Shown here: piece after piece, positions 1 through 6,423 of the stretch
Position numbering within the stretch: the first letter of the stretch is position 1
Layout: every line of letters starts with the position of its first letter
DNA from: CAZADH01 sp964483805
Lineage (GTDB): Bacteria > Muiribacteriota > Ozemobacteria > Ozemobacterales > Ozemobacteraceae
Length of the DNA: 13,341 nt
NCBI GenBank assembly: GCA_964483805.1
Contig: CAZADH010000166.1
Location: 1-13,341, forward strand
Direction: 5' to 3'
The notes under the pieces: model-generated
Databases searched by the model: none
What the model was told of the DNA's origin: nothing
The model's input: only the letters and a program-made list of their open reading frames with translations
Made by a program: the position numbers and the translations under genes

Positions 1-20
1 CGGGCGGCGGCGACTTCTGA
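1..20 (+). CDS. 3' end of an upstream gene (partial)
   Basis: Only the last codons are visible. The frame starting at position 3 reads Gly-Gly-Gly-Asp-Phe and stops at TGA 18-20. This stop is preferred because a strong intrinsic terminator follows 26 bp later; the other two forward frames run into or close to that terminator. Nothing can be said about the product beyond a glycine-rich C-terminus. Confidence 0.4.
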
Positions 21-46
21 TCCGCAGTCACTGAACACGATTTCGG

Positions 47-79
47 CAACACCCCCGAGAAATCGGGGGTGTTGTTTTT
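47..79 (+). terminator. Intrinsic (rho-independent) terminator
   Basis: A perfect 12-bp stem (CAACACCCCCGA pairing with TCGGGGGTGTTG) closes on a GAAA tetraloop and is followed by five T residues. It sits just after the stop of the upstream gene and isolates it from the cyclase gene starting at 171. This is the only textbook stem-plus-T-tract terminator in the window. Confidence 0.92.
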
Positions 80-170
80 CTCGGCGGCACCTTTTCGTTG
101 ATGAGTGACAATGTATTGCACTGAACCTGAGGTGACAGACGGCCACGATCGTTGGTAGTATCGAGACGCC

Positions 171-3100
171 ATGACGCACTCAGTCGCCTCTTTCACGAAC
201 GACGCCCGCACCCCCTGGACCGGCGCGCTCCTCGCCGGCGTGCTGATCCTCGTGCCGCTGCTGCAACTGTACGACCTGGGCATGACGCTGATCGGCGACG
301 AGCGCGCGCGCCGTCAGCGCGAGGTAGAGCGGCGTTTGAGCGCCGAGGCGGTGCGCCTGGCCCGCGAGACGTCGCCAGCGACCCAACTGTCGCGGCTGAT
401 CGCTCGGTTGATCCGCGGAACGAGTGAACCCAACGGCGAGACCCTGCTGTTGACAACGCTGCAGCGACTCGACCGTCGCTATCCCGGCGCGTTCCGCTGG
501 GTTCGCTTCGACGCCAACTGGGTCTACCAGCCGCTTTCCGCCGAACTCGAGCCTCCCGGCGGCCGGGCATGGGCGAAGGCGGTGCCCGTCTTCCGCAATC
601 ATTATCGGGATGCGCAGCCGCTGACGGCAAACACCAACGTGCGCATGCTCGCGTATCTTTGCGGCGGCCGCAACCTGGCGCGCGATCTGGTGCTCCGCCC
701 CGGGACGATCGTGCGATCGACGCTCGCCACGGAGCCGATCGGTCTCTTGTGGCGGCCGGTGGGGCAGCACTCCGGCCGGGCCGTGGACCGGCGCGCCCCG
801 ATCCGGGGCGGACTTCTGGTGATGGTGTTTCCGCAACGCCTGCCGCCGCAAACGTGGGCGCGCCTTGCCCTGCAACGCAACGCCCGACGCCCCAGCTCGG
901 TCGGGGGTGCCGCCATCGATTACCAGCGGCCCGCCGAGAACGCCCTCGACCCACGGTTGTCCTGGAGTCCGCTGGCCCGTTACACCCTGGCAGACGAGTA
1001 TTTACAACGCAGTGACACCGTATTTACTGTAAAGACCGGACGCTGGCTCGCCGCGGCGGCGACGCCCGATGACACCGAAACGATCCGGACCCTGGCGTTG
1101 TATCCGCAGGCGCGCCTCGATCGCTTCGTCGACACCTGGCAAGTGCGGTTGCTGCGGGCGCTGGCCGCACTGGGTCTGGCCATGGGCTTGGGCACGTGGT
1201 TACTGGCGAGTGGCCGGGTGGCCCCGCCTTCGTTGCATTGGCGCATCGCCGCGCTCTTTGGGTGCGCCGCGATTCTGCCGGTATTGTTTCTGTCGCTGTC
1301 GGGGAGTCACCGTATTGCCAGCGCCTCGGAGTCGCAGGAACTGCAGGCGCGCGAACGCCTGCGCAGTTCGCTGGCCGCATTAACCCGTCGTCTGCAGATG
1401 AGCCAGGAGACGCACGAGCGCCGACTCCTCGACCAGATCAGCGCTCTGGTACCCCGTCCTGCCGCGGATCTCGAGGGGGCGTTTCGCGGTCTCTTGCCGT
1501 TGGTCTATCCGTTGTTGGCCTCGCATCCGCAATTGTTTGCCGCGCCACAATTGACTGATGTGCTCCGACTCGGCGAGAGGTTGAACCGCGACAATCCAAA
1601 CGTCGAGGGCGCTCGCCGACTGGTCACCCGCTTTCATATCGGCGACGCCGAGGGGAACGTGCGATTCTCGAGCGAACGCCACCAGGATGACAAATCGAAC
1701 ATCGGCATTCGCATGGTATTGCGGCAGTTCCTGTGGGACGAGGGGCGTCGGTCGGCGAGAAAAGACACCTTTCTCGACGGAATGTTCGACGAGATGACCC
1801 AGGAACTCGCGCGGGTCGGAGCCGGCGGCGACGCCACGGCAATCAAGGCGAATCGCATGGGTCGATTTGGCAGCGGCCCAGACGCACCGTGGCTGATGAC
1901 CGTGCTGGTCAAGACCCGCGCAATGTCATATCCTGTATTGATCGACGTATCGCCACGTCTCATGGGCCGCACTTTTGCACGGCGTGAAACGGTGGCCTAC
2001 AACAGCGAAAAGCGCGATCCGGGCATTCGCCTGCATTTCATCCCGCGCACCGGTGCCCCCCGCATCAATCTCTCGTCGACGGTGCCCGCTGCGCTGCAGG
2101 AAGCGGTTCAGGAGCGGTTGCACGCCGACCCGACGGCCACCCGTTTCGAACTGACGCTCACCTGCAACAGCGAACCCTGGCTCTGCCTCGTCGAGGTGAT
2201 TCCCGGCCTCGACGCGTTGTACGTCCCGTGCCTGGCGATGTCGATGGCGCCGGTGCAGCGCTCGATCGGGGCCCTGCGGGCCCAGTTGGCCTGGCAGATC
2301 GGCGGCATGACCACGATTGCGGTCTTGCTCGGACTGCTGCTCGCCTCGCAACTGGTGCGACCGATCCGGCTGCTCGATGAAGCTGCACAACGTATTGCCG
2401 GCAACGATCTGACCGTGACTCTGCCCGATCTGGGGGCCGACGAGATCGGCCGTCTGGGGCAGACGTTCAATCAGATGGTTCAGGGGCTGCGCGAGCGCTT
2501 GCGCATGCAGGCCTACGTGTCGGAGTCGGTGATCGAAGCGGTGCGTGATGACACGACGGACTCCGGCAACCGCGGCGAGATCCGCGAAGCCACGGTGCTG
2601 TTTTCCGATATCCGCGGCTTCACGACACTGTCCGAGAGCCATCCGCCGCCCGCGATCTTCGCCATGCTCAATGGTTTCCTCGGCGGCATCGAACCGCTGA
2701 TCAAGCGGCACCGCGGGCGGATCGACAAGTTCATCGGCGACGCGGTGATGGCCGTGTTTCTTGCCGAAGACGGAACCGACGATCATCCGCTGCGGGCGGT
2801 GCGCGCGGCCTGGGCGATGCGGCGTTTTCTCGACCTCTTCAATCGCAAACGCGAACGGGCTGGCGAGTTCACCATCAAGATCGGTGTCGGCATCAACACC
2901 GGCAACGTGATGATGGGTGATGTCGGCAGTCGCCGGCGCAAAGATCTGACGGTGATCGGCGATGTGGTCAACGTCGCAGCCCGACTGGAGGGCGCGAGCA
3001 AGGAGGGCCGCCACACCCAGATCGTGGTATCGGAACAGACGCGGGCACGCGCAGGTCACGCCGTGCAGTTCGAGGAAATGGCGGCGATGCCGTTGAAGGG

Positions 3101-3197
3101 CAAGACCCAACCGATCCGCCTGTTCGAGGTGGTTACGGTCTCTTCTGCGCCACCTTCAGCTTGTGATACTCGGCCCACAGATCCTCGGTCGTCTTGA
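171..3197 (+). CDS. Membrane class III adenylate/guanylate cyclase with two extracytoplasmic sensor regions and HAMP
   Basis: Predicted to make cyclic nucleotide (probably cAMP) from ATP at the inner face of the cytoplasmic membrane in response to an external signal. Of 1008 residues, membrane segments lie near 19-41, 328-347, 357-377 and 709-728. This gives extracytoplasmic regions at about 42-327 and 378-708; I recognise no named sensor fold in either. HAMP follows at about 725-780, then the catalytic domain at about 805-985. Metal-binding Asp813 (FSDIRGFT) and Asp857 (DKFIGD), base-recognition Lys853 and Asp925, and transition-state Asn934 and Arg938 (NVAAR) are all present, so it should be active as a homodimer. 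The Lys/Asp pair favours ATP. The start at 171 precedes the first membrane segment directly; the ribosome site is weak, and only a poor promoter match (132-161) is seen upstream. The last ~20 residues are encoded in the overlap with the convergent binding-protein gene and look like read-through, not a conserved tail. Confidence 0.93.
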   Translation: MTHSVASFTNDARTPWTGALLAGVLILVPLLQLYDLGMTLIGDERARRQREVERRLSAEAVRLARETSPATQLSRLIARLIRGTSEPNGETLLLTTLQRLDRRYPGAFRWVRFDANWVYQPLSAELEPPGGRAWAKAVPVFRNHYRDAQPLTANTNVRMLAYLCGGRNLARDLVLRPGTIVRSTLATEPIGLLWRPVGQHSGRAVDRRAPIRGGLLVMVFPQRLPPQTWARLALQRNARRPSSVGGAAIDYQRPAENALDPRLSWSPLARYTLADEYLQRSDTVFTVKTGRWLAAAATPDDTETIRTLALYPQARLDRFVDTWQVRLLRALAALGLAMGLGTWLLASGRVAPPSLHWRIAALFGCAAILPVLFLSLSGSHRIASASESQELQARERLRSSLAALTRRLQMSQETHERRLLDQISALVPRPAADLEGAFRGLLPLVYPLLASHPQLFAAPQLTDVLRLGERLNRDNPNVEGARRLVTRFHIGDAEGNVRFSSERHQDDKSNIGIRMVLRQFLWDEGRRSARKDTFLDGMFDEMTQELARVGAGGDATAIKANRMGRFGSGPDAPWLMTVLVKTRAMSYPVLIDVSPRLMGRTFARRETVAYNSEKRDPGIRLHFIPRTGAPRINLSSTVPAALQEAVQERLHADPTATRFELTLTCNSEPWLCLVEVIPGLDALYVPCLAMSMAPVQRSIGALRAQLAWQIGGMTTIAVLLGLLLASQLVRPIRLLDEAAQRIAGNDLTVTLPDLGADEIGRLGQTFNQMVQGLRERLRMQAYVSESVIEAVRDDTTDSGNRGEIREATVLFSDIRGFTTLSESHPPPAIFAMLNGFLGGIEPLIKRHRGRIDKFIGDAVMAVFLAEDGTDDHPLRAVRAAWAMRRFLDLFNRKRERAGEFTIKIGVGINTGNVMMGDVGSRRRKDLTVIGDVVNVAARLEGASKEGRHTQIVVSEQTRARAGHAVQFEEMAAMPLKGKTQPIRLFEVVTVSSAPPSACDTRPTDPRSS

Positions 3198-4086
3198 TGA
3201 ACGCCGGGTCGTAGTCGATGATCTTCTCGGTCTTGAAGAGCATGAGAATCTGCTTGCCCTTCACGGTCTGGTGCAGTTTGAGCGCCGAGCGCTCGAGGCG
3301 TTTGCGGTCGGTCTCGTTGTAATCACTGCGAAACAGGGCAAACGCACGCAGGCACTTCGGCGAGCGCTCGATGGCAACGAGGTCGTTGCCCACCTGCGGG
3401 TTCAGTTCGACGATCGAGTTGAAGCTCGTCTCGCGCACGATGCAGGCATCGGCCTGCTTGAAGAACACGGGCATCGCTGCGGCCGACGATTTGTCGACCA
3501 GCTTCACCTTGCCGCAGAAGCGGGTGTGCTCGGGCAGGCCGTTCTTCCAGAGCAGGGTGTCGAGCCAGATCATCGGCAGCCCACCGGTGGCCAGTTTCTC
3601 GATCAGGAGCGTCCGGCCGGCCAATTGTTTGAAACTGGTGATCCCGGAGTCTTTGCGCACCAGCAGCAACTCGACGGCAAACGGGGAGTCGTTCCAGGCG
3701 CTGCAGATTTCGGGGATCAACGAAACCTTGTCGCGGATGCGCAGGTAATCGAGCGCCGAAATTGAGACCATGTCGATCTTCCTGTCTTTGAGCGCCTGAA
3801 CCATCTCGTCGAGTGATTCATAGATTTCTGAAAACGTGGTGTAGTTGTACCCTTCTTCTTTGCTGAGGTTGTCGGTCCAGACCTGGAGGGCAACCTTGGC
3901 ATCGGACCGATCGACCTCGGCGAGCATCGAGGCGAGGTAGCCAAGCCTGATCGAGTGCTCACCGGAGCCTGAACCCGAGCCTGATCCCTGGGCAATAACG
4001 GCGCCCGCACCTTGAAGAAGGCAGAGCACCAGCGCACACGCCACGCAGATCCAGCGGATTCCCACCATTGTCAGAGCCGAACGCAT
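3133..4086 (-). CDS. Exported PhnD-like (phosphate/phosphonate-type) solute-binding protein
   Basis: Predicted periplasmic binding protein of 317 residues related to the PhnD family (ABC phosphonate/phosphite binding proteins). ATG at 4086 is chosen over an in-frame ATG at 4131 because it follows AGGGGGG (4092-4098) at 5-nt spacing and begins directly at a signal peptide (residues 1-33). Residues 34-42 are a Gly-Ser repeat linker. The binding fold runs from about 45 (IRLGYLASML) to about 300, with family-like stretches such as KIDMVSISALDYLRI and SFKQLAGRTLLIEK. No permease or ATPase gene lies in the window, so transport is unsupported. Family members also occur as sensor modules, and a cyclase with extracytoplasmic regions is the convergent neighbour, so a sensing role is possible but inferred. 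Its 3' end overlaps the cyclase gene by 65 bp. The ligand is unknown. The upstream promoter match (-10 TACCAT, minus strand, 4108-4113) is weak. Confidence 0.82.
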   Translation of the reverse strand: MRSALTMVGIRWICVACALVLCLLQGAGAVIAQGSGSGSGSGEHSIRLGYLASMLAEVDRSDAKVALQVWTDNLSKEEGYNYTTFSEIYESLDEMVQALKDRKIDMVSISALDYLRIRDKVSLIPEICSAWNDSPFAVELLLVRKDSGITSFKQLAGRTLLIEKLATGGLPMIWLDTLLWKNGLPEHTRFCGKVKLVDKSSAAAMPVFFKQADACIVRETSFNSIVELNPQVGNDLVAIERSPKCLRAFALFRSDYNETDRKRLERSALKLHQTVKGKQILMLFKTEKIIDYDPAFIKTTEDLWAEYHKLKVAQKRP

Positions 4087-4208
4087 CGGATCCCCCCTAC
4101 CGTTGCCATGGTAAACCACGGCGCGCGACAAATGAAAGAACTACCGGCAGCGCCGCCCGCCACGCAGCCCAATCCTCCATCACCGGCCCCCTCCAGTGCC
4201 CCCGACCC

Positions 4209-4238
4209 TTTACCGACACGGGCGGGAGAGCGTATGAT
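4209..4238 (+). promoter_or_regulatory. Sigma70-like promoter for the 4289 gene
   Basis: TTTACC (4209-4214), an 18-bp spacer and TATGAT (4233-4238, five of six matches to TATAAT) lie upstream of the gene starting at 4289. This predicts a leader of roughly 45 nt that includes the GGAGG ribosome site at 4279-4283. It lies in the divergent spacer between this gene and the PhnD-like gene. Confidence 0.5.
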
Positions 4239-4288
4239 GAAGGCGCATCCCCTGGCCCAACGAGGCATTCATCGATCTGGAGGACAAG

Positions 4289-5524
4289 ATGCGACGGACG
4301 GCAACAATACCCGCTCGGCAACTCCCCTACCGATTGGCGTGCAGGCCGCTCGGGGTCTGTTTGCAACGACCGTTGGCACAAGTCATCGTGCTCGTGCTCG
4401 TCATTCTTGCCATGCTCGCCGGCAACCCGGTGTCTGCAATACAACCTATTGCACAACCAGCAAGACCGGCACCGGCGCGCGAGATGAAGGCCATCGAAGA
4501 GGCGGTGTGGGCGACGCTGCGGGCCTTTGGCCCGGCCGCGGGGTCAATCGCCGGCGGTTACGCGGGTGCGGTGCTCGGACCGACGATCATCACCTCGATT
4601 GTCACGGCACTCGGCATCTCGACCTCGGGAGCGGGCTTCGTGGCGGCCGTCATCATTCCGGCCTCGCCGGCGATCGGCAAGGCCGTCGGTTCGGCGCTGG
4701 GGTCCGGGTTGTTGTCATTTCAGATCAACCTGCTCTACGAACTGCGCATGCAACGGTTTCGCCCGCACAAGAAGACCGCCGGCCAGATCATCAAAGATGT
4801 CGGACGCAAATCGTTTACCGACGCCGCGGTCGGCGCGGTCAGCCTCGGCGGCGGGTCAGCGGCGGCCGCAGCCGTGACCGAGGCCACGGTGAAGCAGATG
4901 CTGACCGAACTGGTCAAACGCGCGAGTTTGAAACTGGCGGGCGACGTGTTCGTGAGCGCGATCGGCAAGCGGGCCCGGGCACGGTATCCGATGCCCACCG
5001 TGCCATTCACCGGGTTGCCGGCCGACACGCCGACGCCGGGAGCACCCGCCCCGTCGGCGCCCTCAGGAACAGCGGCAGACGCCGGTCCCGACAACACTCC
5101 ATCGCATCCGCGAGGTCCGACAACCGGGGGTGATACTGGCGAGGGTGGCGCATCGAGCGGGGCCGAGGATCCTGGCGATGCCGACGACGACAGCGAATTG
5201 TCGACCCCGGTCGATCCGGGGGCGGGATCAGCGCGAGAACACGCAGTGCCTGCCGATGCGCCCCCGGCCACCGAACCGTTTACGCCGCCCGAACCTCCGG
5301 CCGACCCGGGGAACGGCGACCCGAGCCCGGGCTACAACCGCACGCTCGCGAGCGCGGCCCGACTCGGCTTGATCTCAGGAATGATCGGCGACGTGGCCGG
5401 TGCAATACCGCGTATTCTACCAACCGGTGTCGGTGCGCGCACCGTGGTGATTCAACAGTTCTGGATCGCGGCGGGCCGCCCCGACGTGCGCGCGGTGATC
5501 GAGACGGCGCCGGCCAAGGAGTGA
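4289..5524 (+). CDS. Exported Gly/Ala-rich protein with disordered Pro/Asp-rich region, function unknown
   Basis: A 411-residue protein I do not recognise. ATG 4289 follows GGAGG at 4279-4283 with 5-nt spacing. Residues 1-50 form a signal peptide or membrane anchor with a long basic N-region and a hydrophobic core at about 30-45 ending in VSA. Residues 65-80 are amphipathic. Residues 81-145 are rich in Gly and Ala with GxxxG-type spacing (SIAGGYAGAVLG, GKAVGSALGSG), as in glycine-zipper membrane segments. Residues 150-235 are basic with an Ala stretch; 240-348 are Pro/Ala/Gly/Asp-rich and probably disordered; 350-411 is a short folded-looking C-terminus. It could be an envelope or pore-like protein, but no family match is claimed. 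The next gene begins 5 bp after the stop, and its ribosome site lies inside this gene's last codons, so the two are probably translationally coupled. Three ATA codons here are rare for this GC content. Confidence 0.78.
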   Translation: MRRTATIPARQLPYRLACRPLGVCLQRPLAQVIVLVLVILAMLAGNPVSAIQPIAQPARPAPAREMKAIEEAVWATLRAFGPAAGSIAGGYAGAVLGPTIITSIVTALGISTSGAGFVAAVIIPASPAIGKAVGSALGSGLLSFQINLLYELRMQRFRPHKKTAGQIIKDVGRKSFTDAAVGAVSLGGGSAAAAAVTEATVKQMLTELVKRASLKLAGDVFVSAIGKRARARYPMPTVPFTGLPADTPTPGAPAPSAPSGTAADAGPDNTPSHPRGPTTGGDTGEGGASSGAEDPGDADDDSELSTPVDPGAGSAREHAVPADAPPATEPFTPPEPPADPGNGDPSPGYNRTLASAARLGLISGMIGDVAGAIPRILPTGVGARTVVIQQFWIAAGRPDVRAVIETAPAKE

Positions 5525-5529
5525 AGAAC

Positions 5530-6297
5530 ATGATGACAGGCAGTCCTCTCTGGCGTCGACTGTTTGCTTTCGTATTGCTGTTGTGCGTATTTTCTTCGGC
5601 AACCCTGGCCTGGCCACCCGGCAGCCGCAAGGGCAAAGGACACGGTCCGGGTCACGGCTCGGGCTGGGGTTCGGGCTGGGGTTCGGGATCGGGTTCGGGA
5701 TCGGGTTCAGGCTCGGCCTCCGGATCCGGCGGACCCGTGGGCGACCCGGGGCCGGAGGTCGACGAAGGTACGGTCTTTCAAGCGGTCAAGGCCGAGGCGC
5801 TCGTCGACAAGGCACGGTACGTATTGTCGGCCTGGGTCTGCCCGGCGACGAGTCCGGCCACAATCGGCTTCATCACCACCACGGCCCCGGGGGCGGGCGA
5901 GGTGTGCGTGCGGGCCTGGGGCGCAGGTATTGATCCCCAGGGGAACGTGACGCCTCTGGCATCACCCGCCGGGGCGCTGCCGGTCAAGGCGGGCATCGCG
6001 GGTCGGTCGACGGCCATCCACCGCGACCCGACCTTCCGCGGACTGGGGCCAATGACGTGGTACCGGGTGTTCATGGCGTTCGATCTCGAATTCGACCCCA
6101 CGACAGCCAGTGGCGCCTATGTCATACTTTGTAATGACGCCACCGCCAGCGGCGCCGTCTGGTTCGACGCAGTCTTGTTCGAGCGCGCCGTCGTTCCCGA
6201 TCAAGACGTACCGACCACCTACACGCCGGGGCCGACGATGGTCTCACCACGGCGCGACGTCGACCTGCCGGGGGAGCGGTACTATTTCCAGTACTGA
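5530..6297 (+). CDS. Exported protein with Gly-Ser linker and carbohydrate-binding-like beta domain
   Basis: A predicted secreted protein of 255 residues. The in-frame GTG at 5521 overlaps the previous stop but has no ribosome site; AAGGAG (5516-5521) sits 8 nt before ATG 5530, so that start is chosen. Signal peptide 1-27 ends in TLA. Residues 31-68 are low-complexity: basic Lys/Gly/His, then repeated Gly-Ser and Gly-Trp-Gly units. Residues 75-240 look like a jelly-roll domain of the CBM4/9 or galactose-binding type: a strand YVLSAWV, a central WYRVFMAFDLEF, then WFDAVLFERA and TTYTPG, resembling the usual 'FDAVQLE...TPY' ending of such domains. The match is from recognition of the pattern only. 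It probably binds a glycan or sits in an extracellular structure, and is likely co-transcribed with the 4289 gene. No catalytic domain is seen. Confidence 0.75.
   Translation: MMTGSPLWRRLFAFVLLLCVFSSATLAWPPGSRKGKGHGPGHGSGWGSGWGSGSGSGSGSGSASGSGGPVGDPGPEVDEGTVFQAVKAEALVDKARYVLSAWVCPATSPATIGFITTTAPGAGEVCVRAWGAGIDPQGNVTPLASPAGALPVKAGIAGRSTAIHRDPTFRGLGPMTWYRVFMAFDLEFDPTTASGAYVILCNDATASGAVWFDAVLFERAVVPDQDVPTTYTPGPTMVSPRRDVDLPGERYYFQY
5656..5715 (+). repeat. 12-bp tandem repeat coding for the Gly-Ser/Gly-Trp linker
   Basis: Five consecutive 12-bp units of the form GGTTCGGGATCG or GGTTCGGGCTGG (starts at 5656, 5668, 5680, 5692, 5704) encode the Gly-Ser and Gly-Trp-Gly linker. Neighbouring units are nearly identical in sequence, including third positions, so the linker probably grew by recent slippage or duplication and may vary in length between strains. 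Confidence 0.8.
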
Positions 6298-6312
6298 CCC
6301 CGCGCGGCGGCC

Positions 6313-6392
6313 GGGGCGCATGATGGGGGCGCACGGGTTGGGGCGCACGGGTTGGGGCGCACGGGTTGGGGCGCACGGGTTGGGGCGCACGG
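6313..6392. repeat. 14-bp tandem repeat (GGGGCGCACGGGTT), about 4.8 copies plus a degenerate copy
   Basis: Intact units start at 6326, 6340, 6354 and 6368, with a partial fifth at 6382 that runs into the palindrome at 6383-6402. A degenerate unit starts at 6313. The array lies in the 126-bp gap between two convergent genes (ends 6297 and 6424) and leaves no room for a gene. Each unit contains the left arm of the palindrome, so the array looks like serial duplication of one hairpin arm. Confidence 0.9.
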
Positions 6393-6402
6393 CCGTGCGC
6401 CC
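6383..6402. terminator. Perfect 20-bp palindrome, possible bidirectional terminator
   Basis: GGGCGCACGG followed directly by its reverse complement CCGTGCGCCC. It can form a very stable hairpin in transcripts from either side and lies between the convergent 5530 and polyphosphate kinase genes, where a shared terminator is expected. There is no T-run on either side, so intrinsic termination is uncertain. From memory, similar GC-rich palindromes recur between genes in many environmental genomes, so it may be one copy of a dispersed repeat. Confidence 0.5.
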
Positions 6403-6423
6403 TTACACAGAGAGGGTAGTCCC

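Noticed and set aside
132..161. Promoter GTGACA-N18-TAGTAT before the cyclase
   Set aside because: The -10 matches only four of six bases, and the start site would fall almost on the ATG; too weak to annotate.
1926..3110. 394-codon open frame antisense to the cyclase
   Set aside because: It lies wholly opposite the well-supported HAMP/cyclase domain, its product is His/Arg/Gln-rich with no motif, and such shadow frames are expected in GC-rich genes.
3133..4086. A phosphonate ABC transport operon
   Set aside because: No permease, ATPase or C-P lyase gene flanks the binding protein.
4087..4131. Earlier ATG (4131) for the PhnD-like protein
   Set aside because: It would put 15 polar residues before the signal peptide and would bury the AGGGGGG ribosome site that serves ATG 4086.
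4012..5133. 373-codon plus-strand open frame overlapping the 4289 gene
   Set aside because: Its product is Arg/His-rich without domains and is in a different frame from the signal-peptide protein, which has the better ribosome site and promoter.
6313..6402. Tandem array as a possible CRISPR
   Set aside because: The 14-bp units abut with no spacers, and no cas genes are present.
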